From Rattus norvegicus (Eukaryota; Chordata; Mammalia; Rodentia; Muridae), in assembly GCF_036323735.1 (NCBI RefSeq), contig NC_086040.1, forward strand, positions 8,028,568-8,092,567: DNA of 64,000 bases. The letters are read 5' to 3'. The position numbers and the translations under genes were made by a program. Below, piece after piece: positions 48,270 to 59,570 of this stretch. Position 1 is the stretch's first letter, and each line of letters begins with the position of its first letter. The notes beneath the pieces are model-generated. The model made no database searches. It had not been told where the DNA came from and saw nothing but the letters and a program-made list of their open reading frames with translations.

Positions 48270-48455
48270 ATTTTTATTTGTTTATTTATTCACATTTCAT
48301 GCTCAGACTGCCCCCCTCCAGTTCACCCCTTTCACGATCCTTCCCCCAGCCTTTTCTCCTCTGATCAGGAGGGGACCCCACAGGTATCTTTTCACCTTGC
48401 ATATCTTGTCTCTGTGATCACATCCTCCGCTACTGAGGCCAGACACAGAAACCTA
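48270..48455 (-). mobile_element. L1 (Lx-type) 3' UTR fragment, antisense
   Basis: TTTGTTTATTTATTCACATT, the CAGACTGCCCCCCTCCAGTT block and CTGAGGCCAGACACAGAAA resemble the complement of an old L1 3' UTR. Confidence 0.6.
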
Positions 48456-49030
48456 GATGAATAGTGGTGGGGAGGTAGAGGTCAATTCCATAAAGAGACA
48501 GAGAGCTGGCGTAAGATATGTCCATGAATCAATGGGTGTTTCCTTAGCTGAAACTCACAGCCTCAGTGATATGGACCTGAAGAAGCCGTCTCATGTAGCC
48601 AGAGAGCAACCCAAATGGAATGATAGGGACACCAACTTTTGACCCAAAATTTATTCTGACCACAAGAAATGAAAGGGCTGTGCATAGAGCAGAGAGTGTG
48701 AAATGATTAACCAATGGTTAGTGCAGATTGAGACCCACCCATGGATGAGCACCAATCCCTGACACTATTAATGAAGCTCTCTTATGCTTGCAGAAAGGAG
48801 TCTAGCATGGCTTCGTTCTGAGAGACTCCACTAAGTTGCTGACTCAGACAGAAGCAGGCATCCACTAGCCAAATAATGGGTGGAGCTTGGGGACTTTGAT
48901 GGAAGAACCTAATGAAAAGTTTTATGGCCTCTAAGGGGATAGGCACTCCACAGTCTTTGTCTTCATGTGGGTACCAAACAACTAGAATTGGGCTTTCCCA
49001 AAACATGTTGTCTATAGATGGGAGATCTGT
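48456..49030 (+). mobile_element. L1 (Lx-type) 3' UTR fragment, sense
   Basis: GAGACCCACCCATGGATGAG, CTGACACTATTAATGAAGCT, TTATGCTTGCAGAAAGGAG and GGATAGGCACTCCACAG follow the sense order of an L1 3' UTR. It has no terminal A tail; an antisense L1 starts right after it. Confidence 0.75.
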
Positions 49031-49039
49031 GTCTTTAAA

Positions 49040-49870
49040 ATTCATTTATTTATTTACTCACTTTACATCCCAATATCGGTGCACCATCTTCAAGATATGC
49101 CAACACCCGTTGTCGGGGGAACCCGTAAAAAGACAAAGCTACACATTTCCTACCTATGTCCTGGGGGCTCAGGTTCAGTCAATGTTTACTCTCTGGTTGG
49201 TGGTTCAGTCTTTGGCAAACCCCAATAGTCACTGTGATTTGACTCTATTAGTCTTCCTGTGGAGTCCCTCATGTCATTTTGGCCTGAATTCTTCACCTAT
49301 TTTTTTTTCCAAAAGACTCCCCAAGCTCCACTGAATGTTTGGTGGTGAATCTTTACACTTGTTTCTCTCAGCTGTTGGGGTAGTCACTCAGAGGACAGTT
49401 ATGCTAGGATTCTGTCTGCAAGCATGATAGAGTATCTTCAATAGTGATCAGTGACTGCCCACGGTGTAGGTCTCAATCTGTGCTAACTATTGGTTGGACG
49501 TTCCTTCCATGTCTGCTCTATCTATCTTTGTCTGTTAGGTCTTGTAGGCTGTGTTCATTTTAGATTGAAGGTTTTGTGGGTGGGTTTTTATACTTGTCAC
49601 ATCACTGGGAGTCATGCCTGGCTAGAGAAGTGGCCAATTAAGGATCTGTATCACCACTGCTGGAGTTACCCCAATAGACAACCTGGAGCCTCGCCATTCC
49701 CAGGTCTCTGGCACTTCCTAGAGATGCGCAACCCACACTTGTGATTTCCATTCTCTTTTCTCTGCTTTCCCTATACCTAATTCCTCCAAAGCCCTCTCCC
49801 TTCCCTACCTCCCCTCCCATTCAGTTTCCTACTCCCTCCATCCTCCTCAATATCTATTCTGCTAAATGCA
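49040..49870 (-). mobile_element. L1 (Lx-type) 3' UTR, antisense
   Basis: Begins TTTATTTATTTACTCACTTT at the left and runs through GGTTGGTGGTTCAGTCTTTG and GTCTTCCTGTGGAGTCCCTC, which are complements of blocks present in the sense neighbour. The pair forms an inverted repeat about 49035. Confidence 0.75.
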
Positions 49871-50900
49871 TTTAAAGGCAATATTTATGAAAAAACACTG
49901 AGTAAATATAGGAAGTATCCCATAAGTAATTGTGGTGAATATTTAGGCAAGATATGAACATATTAAATTTTATAGACTCAAAAATTACTACATATATTCT
50001 TAGAAGAGACACTGTCTTTACTACATTCAACATGAAGGAAAGCCATTTATATATTCTATTAAGTTATACAAGAGAATCGATTAAATGAGTTACACACATC
50101 ACACAACTTTATTACTTTGAAAGCTCTCTTTATTGCAAATACTTACACAATGAAAAGTACAAAGTTTTAAACTCATGTGAGTGTACTTTGTTTCAAAGTT
50201 AAAGTTTAGATATACGGGTTGATGACAACAGTCATCTCAGATTCACAGGGGATAAATACATCAGGGAGACATCTATTACATTACCTGCCTACTTTCTTTA
50301 TTCCTGATGAAAACTCATCTCATTTGCAGCCCCTGCTGTGAGGGATGGATCAGAGAGTCTACAACCCAGTATCCATCTATAGGAAAGATAAATAACAACA
50401 ACTCCAAATAGTATACACAATCGAAACTTTCTTGTAGATCTTGAAAAAAATTCAAAGAACAAACCCACATCCTAGGATATTACCACATATAGGAAACGGT
50501 AGCTGTAGTAACCATTCTCAGCGAATTTTAAACTTCTGCACCTAAGAATGAAACTGCCCCCATGAAGTTAAAGTTTTATTTCTTTGGGAAGAAAGTCAGT
50601 TTGCCTCTTGACAGTTGTGCCGTCTGTCCATCTCTAGAGCGACAGCCATGGTTTATGAATGTGTCCAGAAAAACACATACCAGTTTTCACTTCTTCAAAG
50701 AATTTCAAGAAGAACCTGAAAGAGAATATATGATGTTTTTGAGATGAAATATGGGAATTTAAATTAGCCAGCATTAATATGTTGTTAAAATTTTCTTCCT
50801 TCTATTAATAATTTTGACTATTCCTGCTATGAATAAAAAGACGGTTATGTAATGTCTATCAATCCCCAAAGCCTGAAACATTGTTGTAAAACTGTCTTAT
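49871..50900. other. Non-coding DNA, no recognised element
   Basis: AT-rich, short open frames only. It lies just downstream (in the minus direction) of the second receptor pseudogene, so part of it would correspond to that gene's former 3' flank. Confidence 0.55.
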
Positions 50901-50906
50901 TTCTCC

Positions 50907-51192
50907 CTAACTTGGGTCTTTGGTCACCATACTTTTCATTGCCCATCTAAATTCTTTGTTCCTCAAGTAGATCAGAGGAATATGTGAGGGTGTCACTCTC
51001 ATGTAGAAGACCAAGGAACTCTCTGTACTTGCATGTATTTGCTCTTGGGAGCATGCAAATAAATCTTTCAGTTCCAAGAAAAAAAACATGGCCGTCCAAT
51101 GGGACACACATGAAACAAAATATTTCTTCCTGCCGTAACTGAACTTTAGCACACTTGGAACAATGCAGATAAAAATATAATGGAATAATCTT

Positions 51193-51246
<54 letters not shown>

Positions 51247-51390
51247 TAATTATAATAATTGAATAATCCTCTCAAGGGATCACGGAATAAGGAGAGTAAA
51301 TATTGAGATGTGTTTTTCAAGTGATATTGTATACAGGAAAGCAAGTTTCAATAGGACAGACTCCTCACACATGAAAATCACTCAACCTAC
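50907..51390 (-). pseudogene. Olfactory receptor pseudogene fragment (ECL2 to TM7), minus strand
   Basis: A minus-strand frame ending at a stop at 50907 carries, from about 51185 on, a TM5 tail, GRKKYFVSCVSHWTA (usual GRxKAFSTCxSHLTA at the start of TM6), then SSLVFYMRVTP and PLIYLRNKEFRWAMKSM (usual NPLIYSLRNKEV in TM7, with the N and S lost). An AAT microsatellite at 51194-51245 lies within the TM5 region. Further upstream (51250-51390) a weak LLKLA-type match suggests the second extracellular loop. The N-terminal half is absent. It is non-functional. Confidence 0.8.
51194..51245. repeat. (AAT)n microsatellite
   Basis: About 17 uninterrupted AAT units inside the receptor pseudogene. Confidence 0.95.
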
Positions 51391-51512
51391 CATGGCTTTA
51401 CAGAGAGAGTTGAGAACCAGAGTGGTCTTTTAGGACAAGAGAAAGATTCACCAACCTTCTAAAAAGAAATGCAACCCAGACAGTCTGTGTGGGGATGGTT
51501 AGCTTATGCATG

Positions 51513-51516
<4 letters not shown>

Positions 51517-51557
<41 letters not shown>

Positions 51558-51830
51558 GCACACACACACATAGATACACAGAGGTACACACAAAGACACA
51601 AAGACAGACAAATTGACATACACACAGAGAGACATAGACAGACATACACAGACAAACACAGACACAGATACACATGCAAATACACAAACACACAGACAAA
51701 CACTTGTATACTCACACAGAGACACACACACATACACACACACACATATATATATACACAAACACAGAAACACAGACGATAACCAATATGCAGATACACA
51801 CAGACAAAGACAGAGACATACACACACAAA

Positions 51831-51867
<37 letters not shown>
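51517..51867. repeat. Long imperfect (CA)n tract
   Basis: A pure CA block (51517-51554), about 270 bases of CA with GA/TA/GACA interruptions, then another pure CA block (51837-51866). Its translations give long low-complexity open frames on both strands, which are artefacts. Confidence 0.95.
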
Positions 51868-51871
<4 letters not shown>

Positions 51872-51879
51872 TCATGTCT

Positions 51880-52720
51880 TGTCTCCTTCCTAGAGTGTAC
51901 GGGTGCACAACAGGTGTGAAAGGATTAAGTGGACCAAGAAACAGTCAGTCAGAAGTATATTGGTCCGCGTGCAAGTGAATTTTGGTTTCTTCCAAGGATT
52001 TCAGTGTCACAGCTCTGTTAGAAGGTATTCAGGAATAGGCTATGGTTGTGTGCCTATATTTTACTACGGGTGAACAAGGGTTAAACAAACCTTAGAGTGC
52101 AGGAAGGATTTTCCTGTGCATTTACATCAATTGCAGGTTTAAGGTAACAGGAAGTCCTCATTTGCTATATCTTTATAATCTCTGTCCCAGCATCGGTCTG
52201 TTTTCAGGGATCTCCATTTTACCTCCTCAGGAATCGACTCCACCTAATGTGCCCAACCCTGATGTCCTACTTTCTGGATTTCAAAGGATTGCAGGTTCAT
52301 AGTCTGCATTCTCTGTCAGATTAAATCCTCCGGAACGTGTCCCTCTGGACAACATGAATTAATCAGTGTTTCCATCGATTTCCACATTAACCCGTATGTC
52401 CCCTTTTTCTGGCTGTTTCTCTATGCGCCACGCTATCCTTCCATCTTCCCCGCTGACCCTCCACTTCTGTCCTCAGTCGCCCTCACTCACTCACAGAATC
52501 TGTTCCAGTTTTCCTTTCAGATAGGTCGATGCTTTTCCCCTCACGGGCCTTGTCCTCTCTTGTGTCCTCTCTGCATTTATGGATTGTAGATATAATATGA
52601 TTAATCTCACAGCCGATAACAGGCATAGCTAAACCCCTGCCATAATTGTGTCTCTACGTCTCAGTTCCCTCTTGGGCTGATTTTTTTTCTAGTTTCATCT
52701 ATTTTCTCTTAAGCTTCATG
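51880..52720. other. Non-coding DNA, no recognised element
   Basis: More GC-rich than its neighbours, with scattered CT-rich patches. No coding pattern or known repeat recognised. Confidence 0.5.
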
Positions 52721-52721
52721 A

Positions 52722-52850
52722 TATCATGCCTCGACCTCTATGATGCCATTCACCCACCCCTATGATGTCATGCTCCACACCTATGATGTCATGCTTCACA
52801 CCCATATTGTCATGCCCCTGTCCCCATGATATCATGCGTTCGCCCTTGCT
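52722..52850. repeat. Minisatellite, about 5 units of ~24 bp
   Basis: Units of the type CCACACCTATGATGTCATGCTT recur with variations (TGATGCCATT, TGATGTCATGC, ATATTGTCATGC, TGATATCATGC). Two units keep a TGATGTCA octamer, a one-base variant of the CRE site, by repetition rather than by shown function. Confidence 0.85.
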
Positions 52851-54469
52851 AGAATGTTTGTATATATTAACCAGGTAACATTCTGAATGCTGCTCTGTCA
52901 CCACACACCTCAAGACATCCACCATTTTCAGTCCCTCCTTCTATCCTCTCCCCTACTTCTCTGAGAGAGTGGAGGACCCCTCTGGGTACACCCCCTCCCC
53001 TGACACATCAAGTCTCTGCAGCGCTAGATTCATTGTCTACCACCAGGTCCTGAAAATGCAGCCCGGGTAGGAGAACAAGATCCACAGACAGGCAACGGAT
53101 TTGGTGAATCCACATGAGGACCATTGTGCTCCTCTGCCTCTCTCAGTCCTTCCCTCAGCTCTTCAGTGAGACTCACTGAGCTCTATCTGGTATTTGGCCA
53201 TGGGCCTCTGCTTTGTGTCAGTCGGCTGCTCGGTGGAGCCTTGCAGAGGACAATAACGCTACCCTCCCGTCTGCAGACATTAATAATATCAGTGTTTGCC
53301 GTCTGCCCATAGGATAAGTCTCACATCCGGCCACTTATCCTTTCACCATTCCCTCATTTCCCCTTCCATTTCTGTCCCTGTGTTTCTTATAGATGGGGCA
53401 ATTTCTGGGTCAAAATTTTGGCGTGGGTTTGTGTCCTTATCCTTCTACCTTATGTCTTCCGTGGCTATGGAAAGTGACCATTTCAGTATCCGTATTCCCA
53501 CTTCTACGAGTCTCCACTAAAGTCACCCTAATAGATGCCGATGTAGCCTCACCCATCCCAGATTGCTGGCAAATTATAGAGATAGCACCCACCCTGGACA
53601 GTCACTGATTTCTCTTTATTCTCTTGGCCCTCTGTCCCACTTGCGCGTCTCTCCCAAGAAATGATTCTCAAACCACATTTCCCGTCCCATCCCCTAAGCC
53701 ACCCAATCCTTTCCTTCCTACTGCCTCCTCTCATTATTTTATTCCTCCTTCCGTGTGAAACTCAAGCATTTTCTTGGGTCTTTCTTCATGTTTAACCTCT
53801 TTGTTTCCGTAGATCTTAGTGTTTGAATTCTGTACTTTATGGCTTATACCCTCTTTTAAGTGAGTATGTACATGTTATTTTGGGTCTCAGTTACCTCATT
53901 CAGAACAATACTTTCTCATTCCATATACTACACTGCATCTTCACGATGTCCTTATTTTTCATAGCTGCAGAGTATTCCATAGTGTAAATAAACCACATTT
54001 TCTGTAGCCATTTTTTGGTTGAGGGGCATCTTGGTTATTTCTATTTCCATCTCATTATGAAGAAAACAGTTAGCAACCTTATGGAGTACATGTCCTTGCG
54101 GTATGGCAGAGGTCTTTTCAGATATAAGGCCAGGAGTACTATAGCTTGGTGTTTAAGAAGAATATTCCCCATTTCTCAGAATCCACTGGATAGATATGCA
54201 AAGTCATTATTCGGATTTGTTCTTTCCCAGCAAATTTATTTGAATCCTGAAATTTATCTGCTTCCTCAAAGGAGGTTTCCCCTGACTAGACCTCTATCCT
54301 GGATTAAGGAGATCGCATATGAACCTTCTGTCCATTTCAACTGTTCAGTAAATACTAGAGACTATGACAGGGAGCCAGAGGGGAAAGTTGATACAGGAGT
54401 TTTGAGGGGTGGGTTAGGTAGAGAGGCAGAAGAGGGTAAGAGAGGTATAATATTGTCACTATATAATAG

Positions 54470-54842
54470 TTTAATATAGTAACAGAATATAATAATATTA
54501 AGTATATTATATCATGAAAATAATATATAATAATTTGATATATTAATACAATATATCTCTATTTATTATTTATTATAATAATATAATTTAATAAATTAAT
54601 ATTGTATATTGATATTTATTATATATTATCATAATATAGATATATAAAAATTTAATATGCTAATATACTATATGAATATTAATTATATTATCATAGTGTT
54701 TGTATATAACAATTTAATATATTAATTTGTGGTGGAGAGTTGGCTCAGCCGCTAAAGGATAGGCTCACAACCAAAAATAATATATTAATTTATTATAACA
54801 ATATTTTATATGTGTATACACACACACACACACACACACACA
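54470..54842. repeat. AT-rich block and CA run inserted in the L1, containing a B2 remnant
   Basis: About 370 bases of TA/AAT-rich low-complexity DNA with a closing CA run (54820-54842). At 54729-54775 a piece GGTGGAGAGTTGGCTCAGCC plus GGCTCACAACCA matches the first and a later part of a B2 SINE, with the middle missing. Confidence 0.8.
54729..54775 (+). mobile_element. B2 SINE remnant with internal deletion
   Basis: The tRNA-like head (GGAGAGTTGGCTCAGCCGCT) joins after a few bases to GGCTCACAACCA, which in an intact B2 lies some 60 bases further on. It is surrounded by AATATATTAAT on both sides, which may be its target duplication. Confidence 0.7.
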
Positions 54843-56889
54843 TATTGCATGGTATTTAACTTGCACAAATTTAACTCCAAGTGGAGCTCGCATGTTAATG
54901 GGAAATGCTGAGGGGAGAATATTTTTTTCAGTTCAGTTTGCTTATATGGTAGATCACTTTGATGGGTTTTCATAGATTGATCCACTCCTGCAGTCTCAGG
55001 AGGAAGCCTACATGATGGTACTGAATGGAGGTTTTGTTATGCCCTTGGATATTATTTTTGAGCACTTTACCTAGTATTTTTTCCACCAATGTTTAAGGGA
55101 AATTTGTCTGAAATTCTTTCTTTGTAGAGTCGTTTGTGATTTAGGTGTCAGGGCAACAGGTGTGTCATGGAATCAGTTTGGCGATTTTCCTCCTGTTTCT
55201 GTTTTTTGGAGTAGGTTTAGAATTCTTTAAAATCTGGTAGGAGTCTGTACTCAAACAATCTGGCACTGGGGCTCTTTCAGTGGGGAAACTTAATTAATGT
55301 TTGTGTCTCTTTAGGTGTTGTAGAGCTATTTACATAGTTTATCTAATCTGAATTTACCTGTGGTCAGTGTAATCAGTCTACACACTCATCCACTTCGTTC
55401 AGAGCTTCTAATTTTGGAGACAGTAGGTTTTTGAAGTGAGACCTAACGATTCTGTGACTATCATCAGTGTCCATTGATATGGCTCCCTGTTAATTTCTGA
55501 TTTTGTTATTTGGATGCTGTCTCTCCACCTATTACATTATCTGTCTAAGGGTTTGTCTGTCTGGTTGATTTTCCCAAGGAACCAGCTCTTCTCTTTGTTG
55601 ATCTTTGTATTCTCTTTGTTTCTGAAGGATCACTTTCACTCCGAGTCTGATCATTTCTTGTTGTCTCCTCCTTTAATATGTATTTGCTTCTTTTTTATTT
55701 TAGAGATTTAGGGTGTGTTGGGAAGTTGCTAGTTTGGGGGATCTCTGGTTTCTTTATGAAAATGCCCTGTGCTATATATGCATGTTACTCTTAGCACTGC
55801 TTTCCTTATGTCTCTTAAGTTTGTCGAAGCTGTGCCTTCATTTTCATTTAATTCTTTTAATGCTTTTTTTTTTCATGTCTTGTCTGAGCTGGTGTTTCTT
55901 CAGTTGCGAGCTATTGAATTTCAATGAGTTTATACACTTTTTCTTATTGTTGATGTCCAGTTTTGATCCATGATGATCTGAGAAGATTCAATGGTTAGCA
56001 CAGTCTTTCTGTATCTGTTGTGTCTTTTTTAGAGTGGGATAACATGGTCAGTTCAGGATGAATTTCCATGTGGTACTGAAAAGAGATTGTGTAGTGTTGT
56101 GTTCATGTGAACTACTCTTTAGATATCAGTGAGGTCAATTTAATTGAACCCTGTATTAGTTACATCATTTATTTATTTATTTTTTTTTAGTTTCTGTCTC
56201 GATGGCCTGGCCTTTGTGAGAGAGGGAGATTGATGTTCTCCACTATTAATATGTGAGGTTCGATATGATATTTAAGCTTCAGCAATATTTCTCTCAGCAA
56301 TGTTTTTGTCTTTTGAATATAGACATCCAGAAGCGAGATGCCATTTTGGTGGATTTTTCCTCTGATTCATATGAAGTGTCCTTCCCCAACTCTTTTCATT
56401 ATTTTTGGTTGAAAGTCTGATTCGCTGGATGTAAGAATGGCTACACCATCTTGTTTCTTGTGTCCATTTGCTTGGAAAATCTTTTTAAACCACTTAGTCT
56501 GAAGTTGTGTCTATCTCGGTTGCTAGATTGTGTTTCTTGAGTGCAACAGAAGGATGGATCCTGTTTATAAATCCATTGTGTTAGCCTCTGTCCTGTTACT
56601 GTTGAGTAGAGGCCACTAATGTTTAAAGGTATTAATGAGAAGTGATATTTAGTTAATGCAATTTTGATGTTGCAGGACCAGTTTTTTTTTTTTTTTGGTT
56701 GTATGTTTTTTGCCTTTTGTTTTTTCGATTGGGATGTTTGAGTGTGTATGTGAGAATTAGATCTGTTCTGTAGGGTGCATGGTTTTTTGGTTTGCATGTT
56801 TTTGTTTTTGTTTTTTAGGGGAGCTGTTAGAGTATGAATGTGAATATGAGATCCCTTCTGTAGGTTATGCTGTGTAATTATTAATTTCT

Positions 56890-57285
56890 AGTGGGAGGAA
56901 GGGATGGTTCAATTTCTGAAAATCTATCAATATAATCCACTATATAATGAAACTGAAAGAAAAAAATCACATGATATTCTCATTAGATGCTGAAAAGCTT
57001 ACAAAAATATTCCAACTCCCTTTCATGTTAAAAGCATGAGAGCAATCAGGGATAAAAGTCCTATGCAGAACATTACAGAAGCAAGGGACAGAAAGCCAGT
57101 ACCCATCATCAATCTAAATGAAAAACAACATAAAACAATTACATTAAAGTCAAGGAAAAAGTAAGGCTGCCCACTCTCCCTATTCAGTATAGTATTTGAA
57201 ATTCTATCCAGGGTAAAAGCATGATTCAAATTTGCTTCTGACATGTAGTATTGCCAAGGCATGTGAAGGAGGAATGGCACAGAAC
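56890..57285 (+). mobile_element. L1 ORF2 fragment, sense
   Basis: Encodes the part of the reverse transcriptase before and at the palm: near 57165 the plus strand reads a GCPLSPYSV-like block (usual QGCPLSPYLFNIV), with upstream DAEKL and ITEARDRKPVP-like codons. It has several stops. Together with the antisense L1 ending at 56870 it forms an inverted L1 junction. Confidence 0.8.
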
Positions 57286-57289
57286 TTTA

Positions 57290-59250
57290 GATCTCCTGGG
57301 GTATGGCCCACTCTTCAGCATAGCCTCGTTGGACCTTGGTGAGTCATGAACCCAACGAGGGCTTCATGCATTGTGTCACTCAGTTATTGTACTCGTATTT
57401 CTCTTAATCTAAGAAGTGCATGAAAATCCACGTGGAGCTTCCCGCCACTCAGAGGGCAGCATCATTTGCATTTGCAATAACAGTGGTCGAGGTCTTTTAT
57501 GGATTGTGTCTGGGGCAGATCAGTGCTTTCATCATAGCCCGAGGAAATGTAGAATGGTCAGCGATGACCACCAACCTTAAAAACCATTTGGAAAAATAAA
57601 TTGTTCGTGAAGCTGGCTAAGATCTTTTCCATAATGACTTTGATGTAAAAAACAATTTATTGAACAATTTGATGTTCGGAAGGCTGGGACCTTTTAAGGT
57701 AAGGGATCAAGAACATTGGCGGCACAGGCTAATGGTATGACTGTCACAAAGGCTGGACTGTTGATGTCTGATTTATGATCCAGTTTTACCCTCAGCATTC
57801 TGATAGGATTTAATAAGGATTGCCAATCACACATGTGCATTCTGATCATTTAAAGCAGATATGACATTTTTATACAGATGTTTATTTTTGTGTTTTTCTA
57901 AAGATTCTTATAGGAGTAATTTTAAAGATAAATAATACAATATTTAACCATTTCTCTGTATATTCAAATTGCTTACTTATGAAGTTATGCTGGCCTTTGC
58001 AGTAATTTGTTTTCTTTAGGTGTACTATGCAATATTTGTTCTAATACAGTATTTGGGTTTCACTTTTTCAGCACTATGTAAGAGAAGAAATCTAGAACAT
58101 GATCACATTTGTGTAATACAATATTCAATAAATTAATGGTCTATAGGGAAAATACTGCCTGTTGGGAAAAAGTGAAAACTTAGAAAATTGAATTGTGTGT
58201 CACAGGAATAAACCTGTGAATAAAAATATTATCTACAAGAATCTCCTATCCTCCATGTTCCTAAATCTTTTCTACCCATGCCATGCCCCTGGCTAACTTT
58301 CTCCATTCAAAGCATGTAACCACTAATGAAGAAAAGAGAAGTCTCTAGATTTAGAGAGATGGAGTACCTAAAGTTTTCCACTGTGGCACAAGAGACACTC
58401 TTGGAAAAGGCACTCTCAAAATGGGTCAATGTAAGGAAAGCTGTTTAGCAGGTAGGCCATGACAGTTCTTAGTGACATCATCATTATTCCCTCCATGAAA
58501 AATCTCTTGTAACCTTGAGAGCCCTAGCTTCTTCTGTGAGGTCACAAGTGTTGTTGTGACAGCACCTGCCTCTCAGATATTCCTTCAGTACCTCTAGGGC
58601 TTACGAATTGTCCTTTAATTCAGAGTAAACAGCCCTTTTTGAGGGAGAACAAAAAGATGAAGTGATCAGAGATGGCGAGAAGGAAGCTGCTCTTCTGTTT
58701 TGGCATAAAAAAGGAAGAAATACATGGTCCATTGGAGAGTTCAGTGTGTCCTGTGTAGGTGTATATTGGGTTCCCTGAAGAGACTGCCTTTATCTGAGCC
58801 TTCCACATATGGGAATCAGGAGATGGGACATTCTCAGAAGCATCTGGACTTCCCTGTTCTTATGGCTCCTGGAAGTCAGAGGGTTTATATCATTCATTTC
58901 TCTATTCCAAAAGCCAAGTTTTGGGAAAGGCACAGTTGTTTTCCTGAGACCTCATGGCCTTTATTCTTTTTGTGAAGAAGAAAAATGTCCTAAGGAAGAA
59001 GGGATGGACAAGTATTGTGTCCTCAGCTCAGAGTAAACTCCTCCATGTTTTGGGTCCCTATAATGCAGAATGTGTCTGACACTGACTCAACTTCTAGTTG
59101 AGATTTCATCACCTCAGTCTTTCACTAGTATTGCTTTAACTATCATTCCCTGACAGTGACTCTTTAAATTTCTGAGTCAATATGTGAGATTAGCTAGCAC
59201 GTTCTTTTCTTCATTTCTTCCATTTTCTCATTTTTTTAGCAATTTTATTG
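57290..59250. other. Unassigned DNA, no gene recognised
   Basis: Mixed composition. 57300-57600 is less AT-rich and includes an ATTTGCAT octamer at about 57465, but nothing around it resembles a known gene or repeat. Short overlapping frames at 58724-59036 show no family motif. Confidence 0.5.
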
Positions 59251-59254
59251 CTTA

Positions 59255-59570
59255 TTTAAATGGATATTTCTATATTTACATTTCAAATGTTATTTTCTTT
59301 CCCAGTTTTCTGTCAATAAGAGCTCTAACTGATCCCCCTCCCCTTCTTCTATAACCTCTCTTACTGCATTTTGGCATTCCTTTGACCTGGGAGTCAAACC
59401 TGGGAAAGACTAAGGGCTTCTCCTTCCATTGTTGCCCAAGAAGGTCATGCTCTGTTACATATGCAGTTGGAGCCATAGTTCTGTCCATGAACAGAATATT
59501 GGCTTAGTACCAGAAATCTCTGTTTCTTTGGCATTGTTTTTCTTATGGAGTTGAAAGCCCATTCAGTTCT
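59255..59570 (-). mobile_element. L1 3' UTR end, antisense, cut by the ERV
   Basis: TATATTTACATTTCAAATGT and the pyrimidine-rich complement of an L1 3' UTR continue to about 59565, where the LTR begins. The rest of this L1 may lie beyond the right end of the window, after the 3' LTR. Confidence 0.8.

Larger units (their letters stand above)
52930..56870 (-). mobile_element. Old L1 LINE, antisense, split by an AT-rich block
   Basis: The complement of the L1 3' UTR begins about 52930 (GAGAGTGGAGGACCCCTCTG, GACACATCAAGTCTCTGCA). ORF2 runs backwards from about 53870, is interrupted at 54470-54842, and continues to its endonuclease N-terminus: 56441-56797 on the minus strand shows an RLTQWIYKQDPSFCC block. 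Divergence is higher than in the other L1s. ORF2 is thoroughly broken. Confidence 0.85.

Noticed and set aside
51398..51978. Several open frames of 80-157 codons on both strands
   Set aside because: They are translations of the imperfect CA microsatellite: low complexity, mirrored on both strands, and without any domain.
57460..57480. Octamer ATTTGCAT as a possible snRNA or immunoglobulin-type promoter element
   Set aside because: A single short match in AT-rich DNA, without a proximal element, TATA box or RNA gene nearby.
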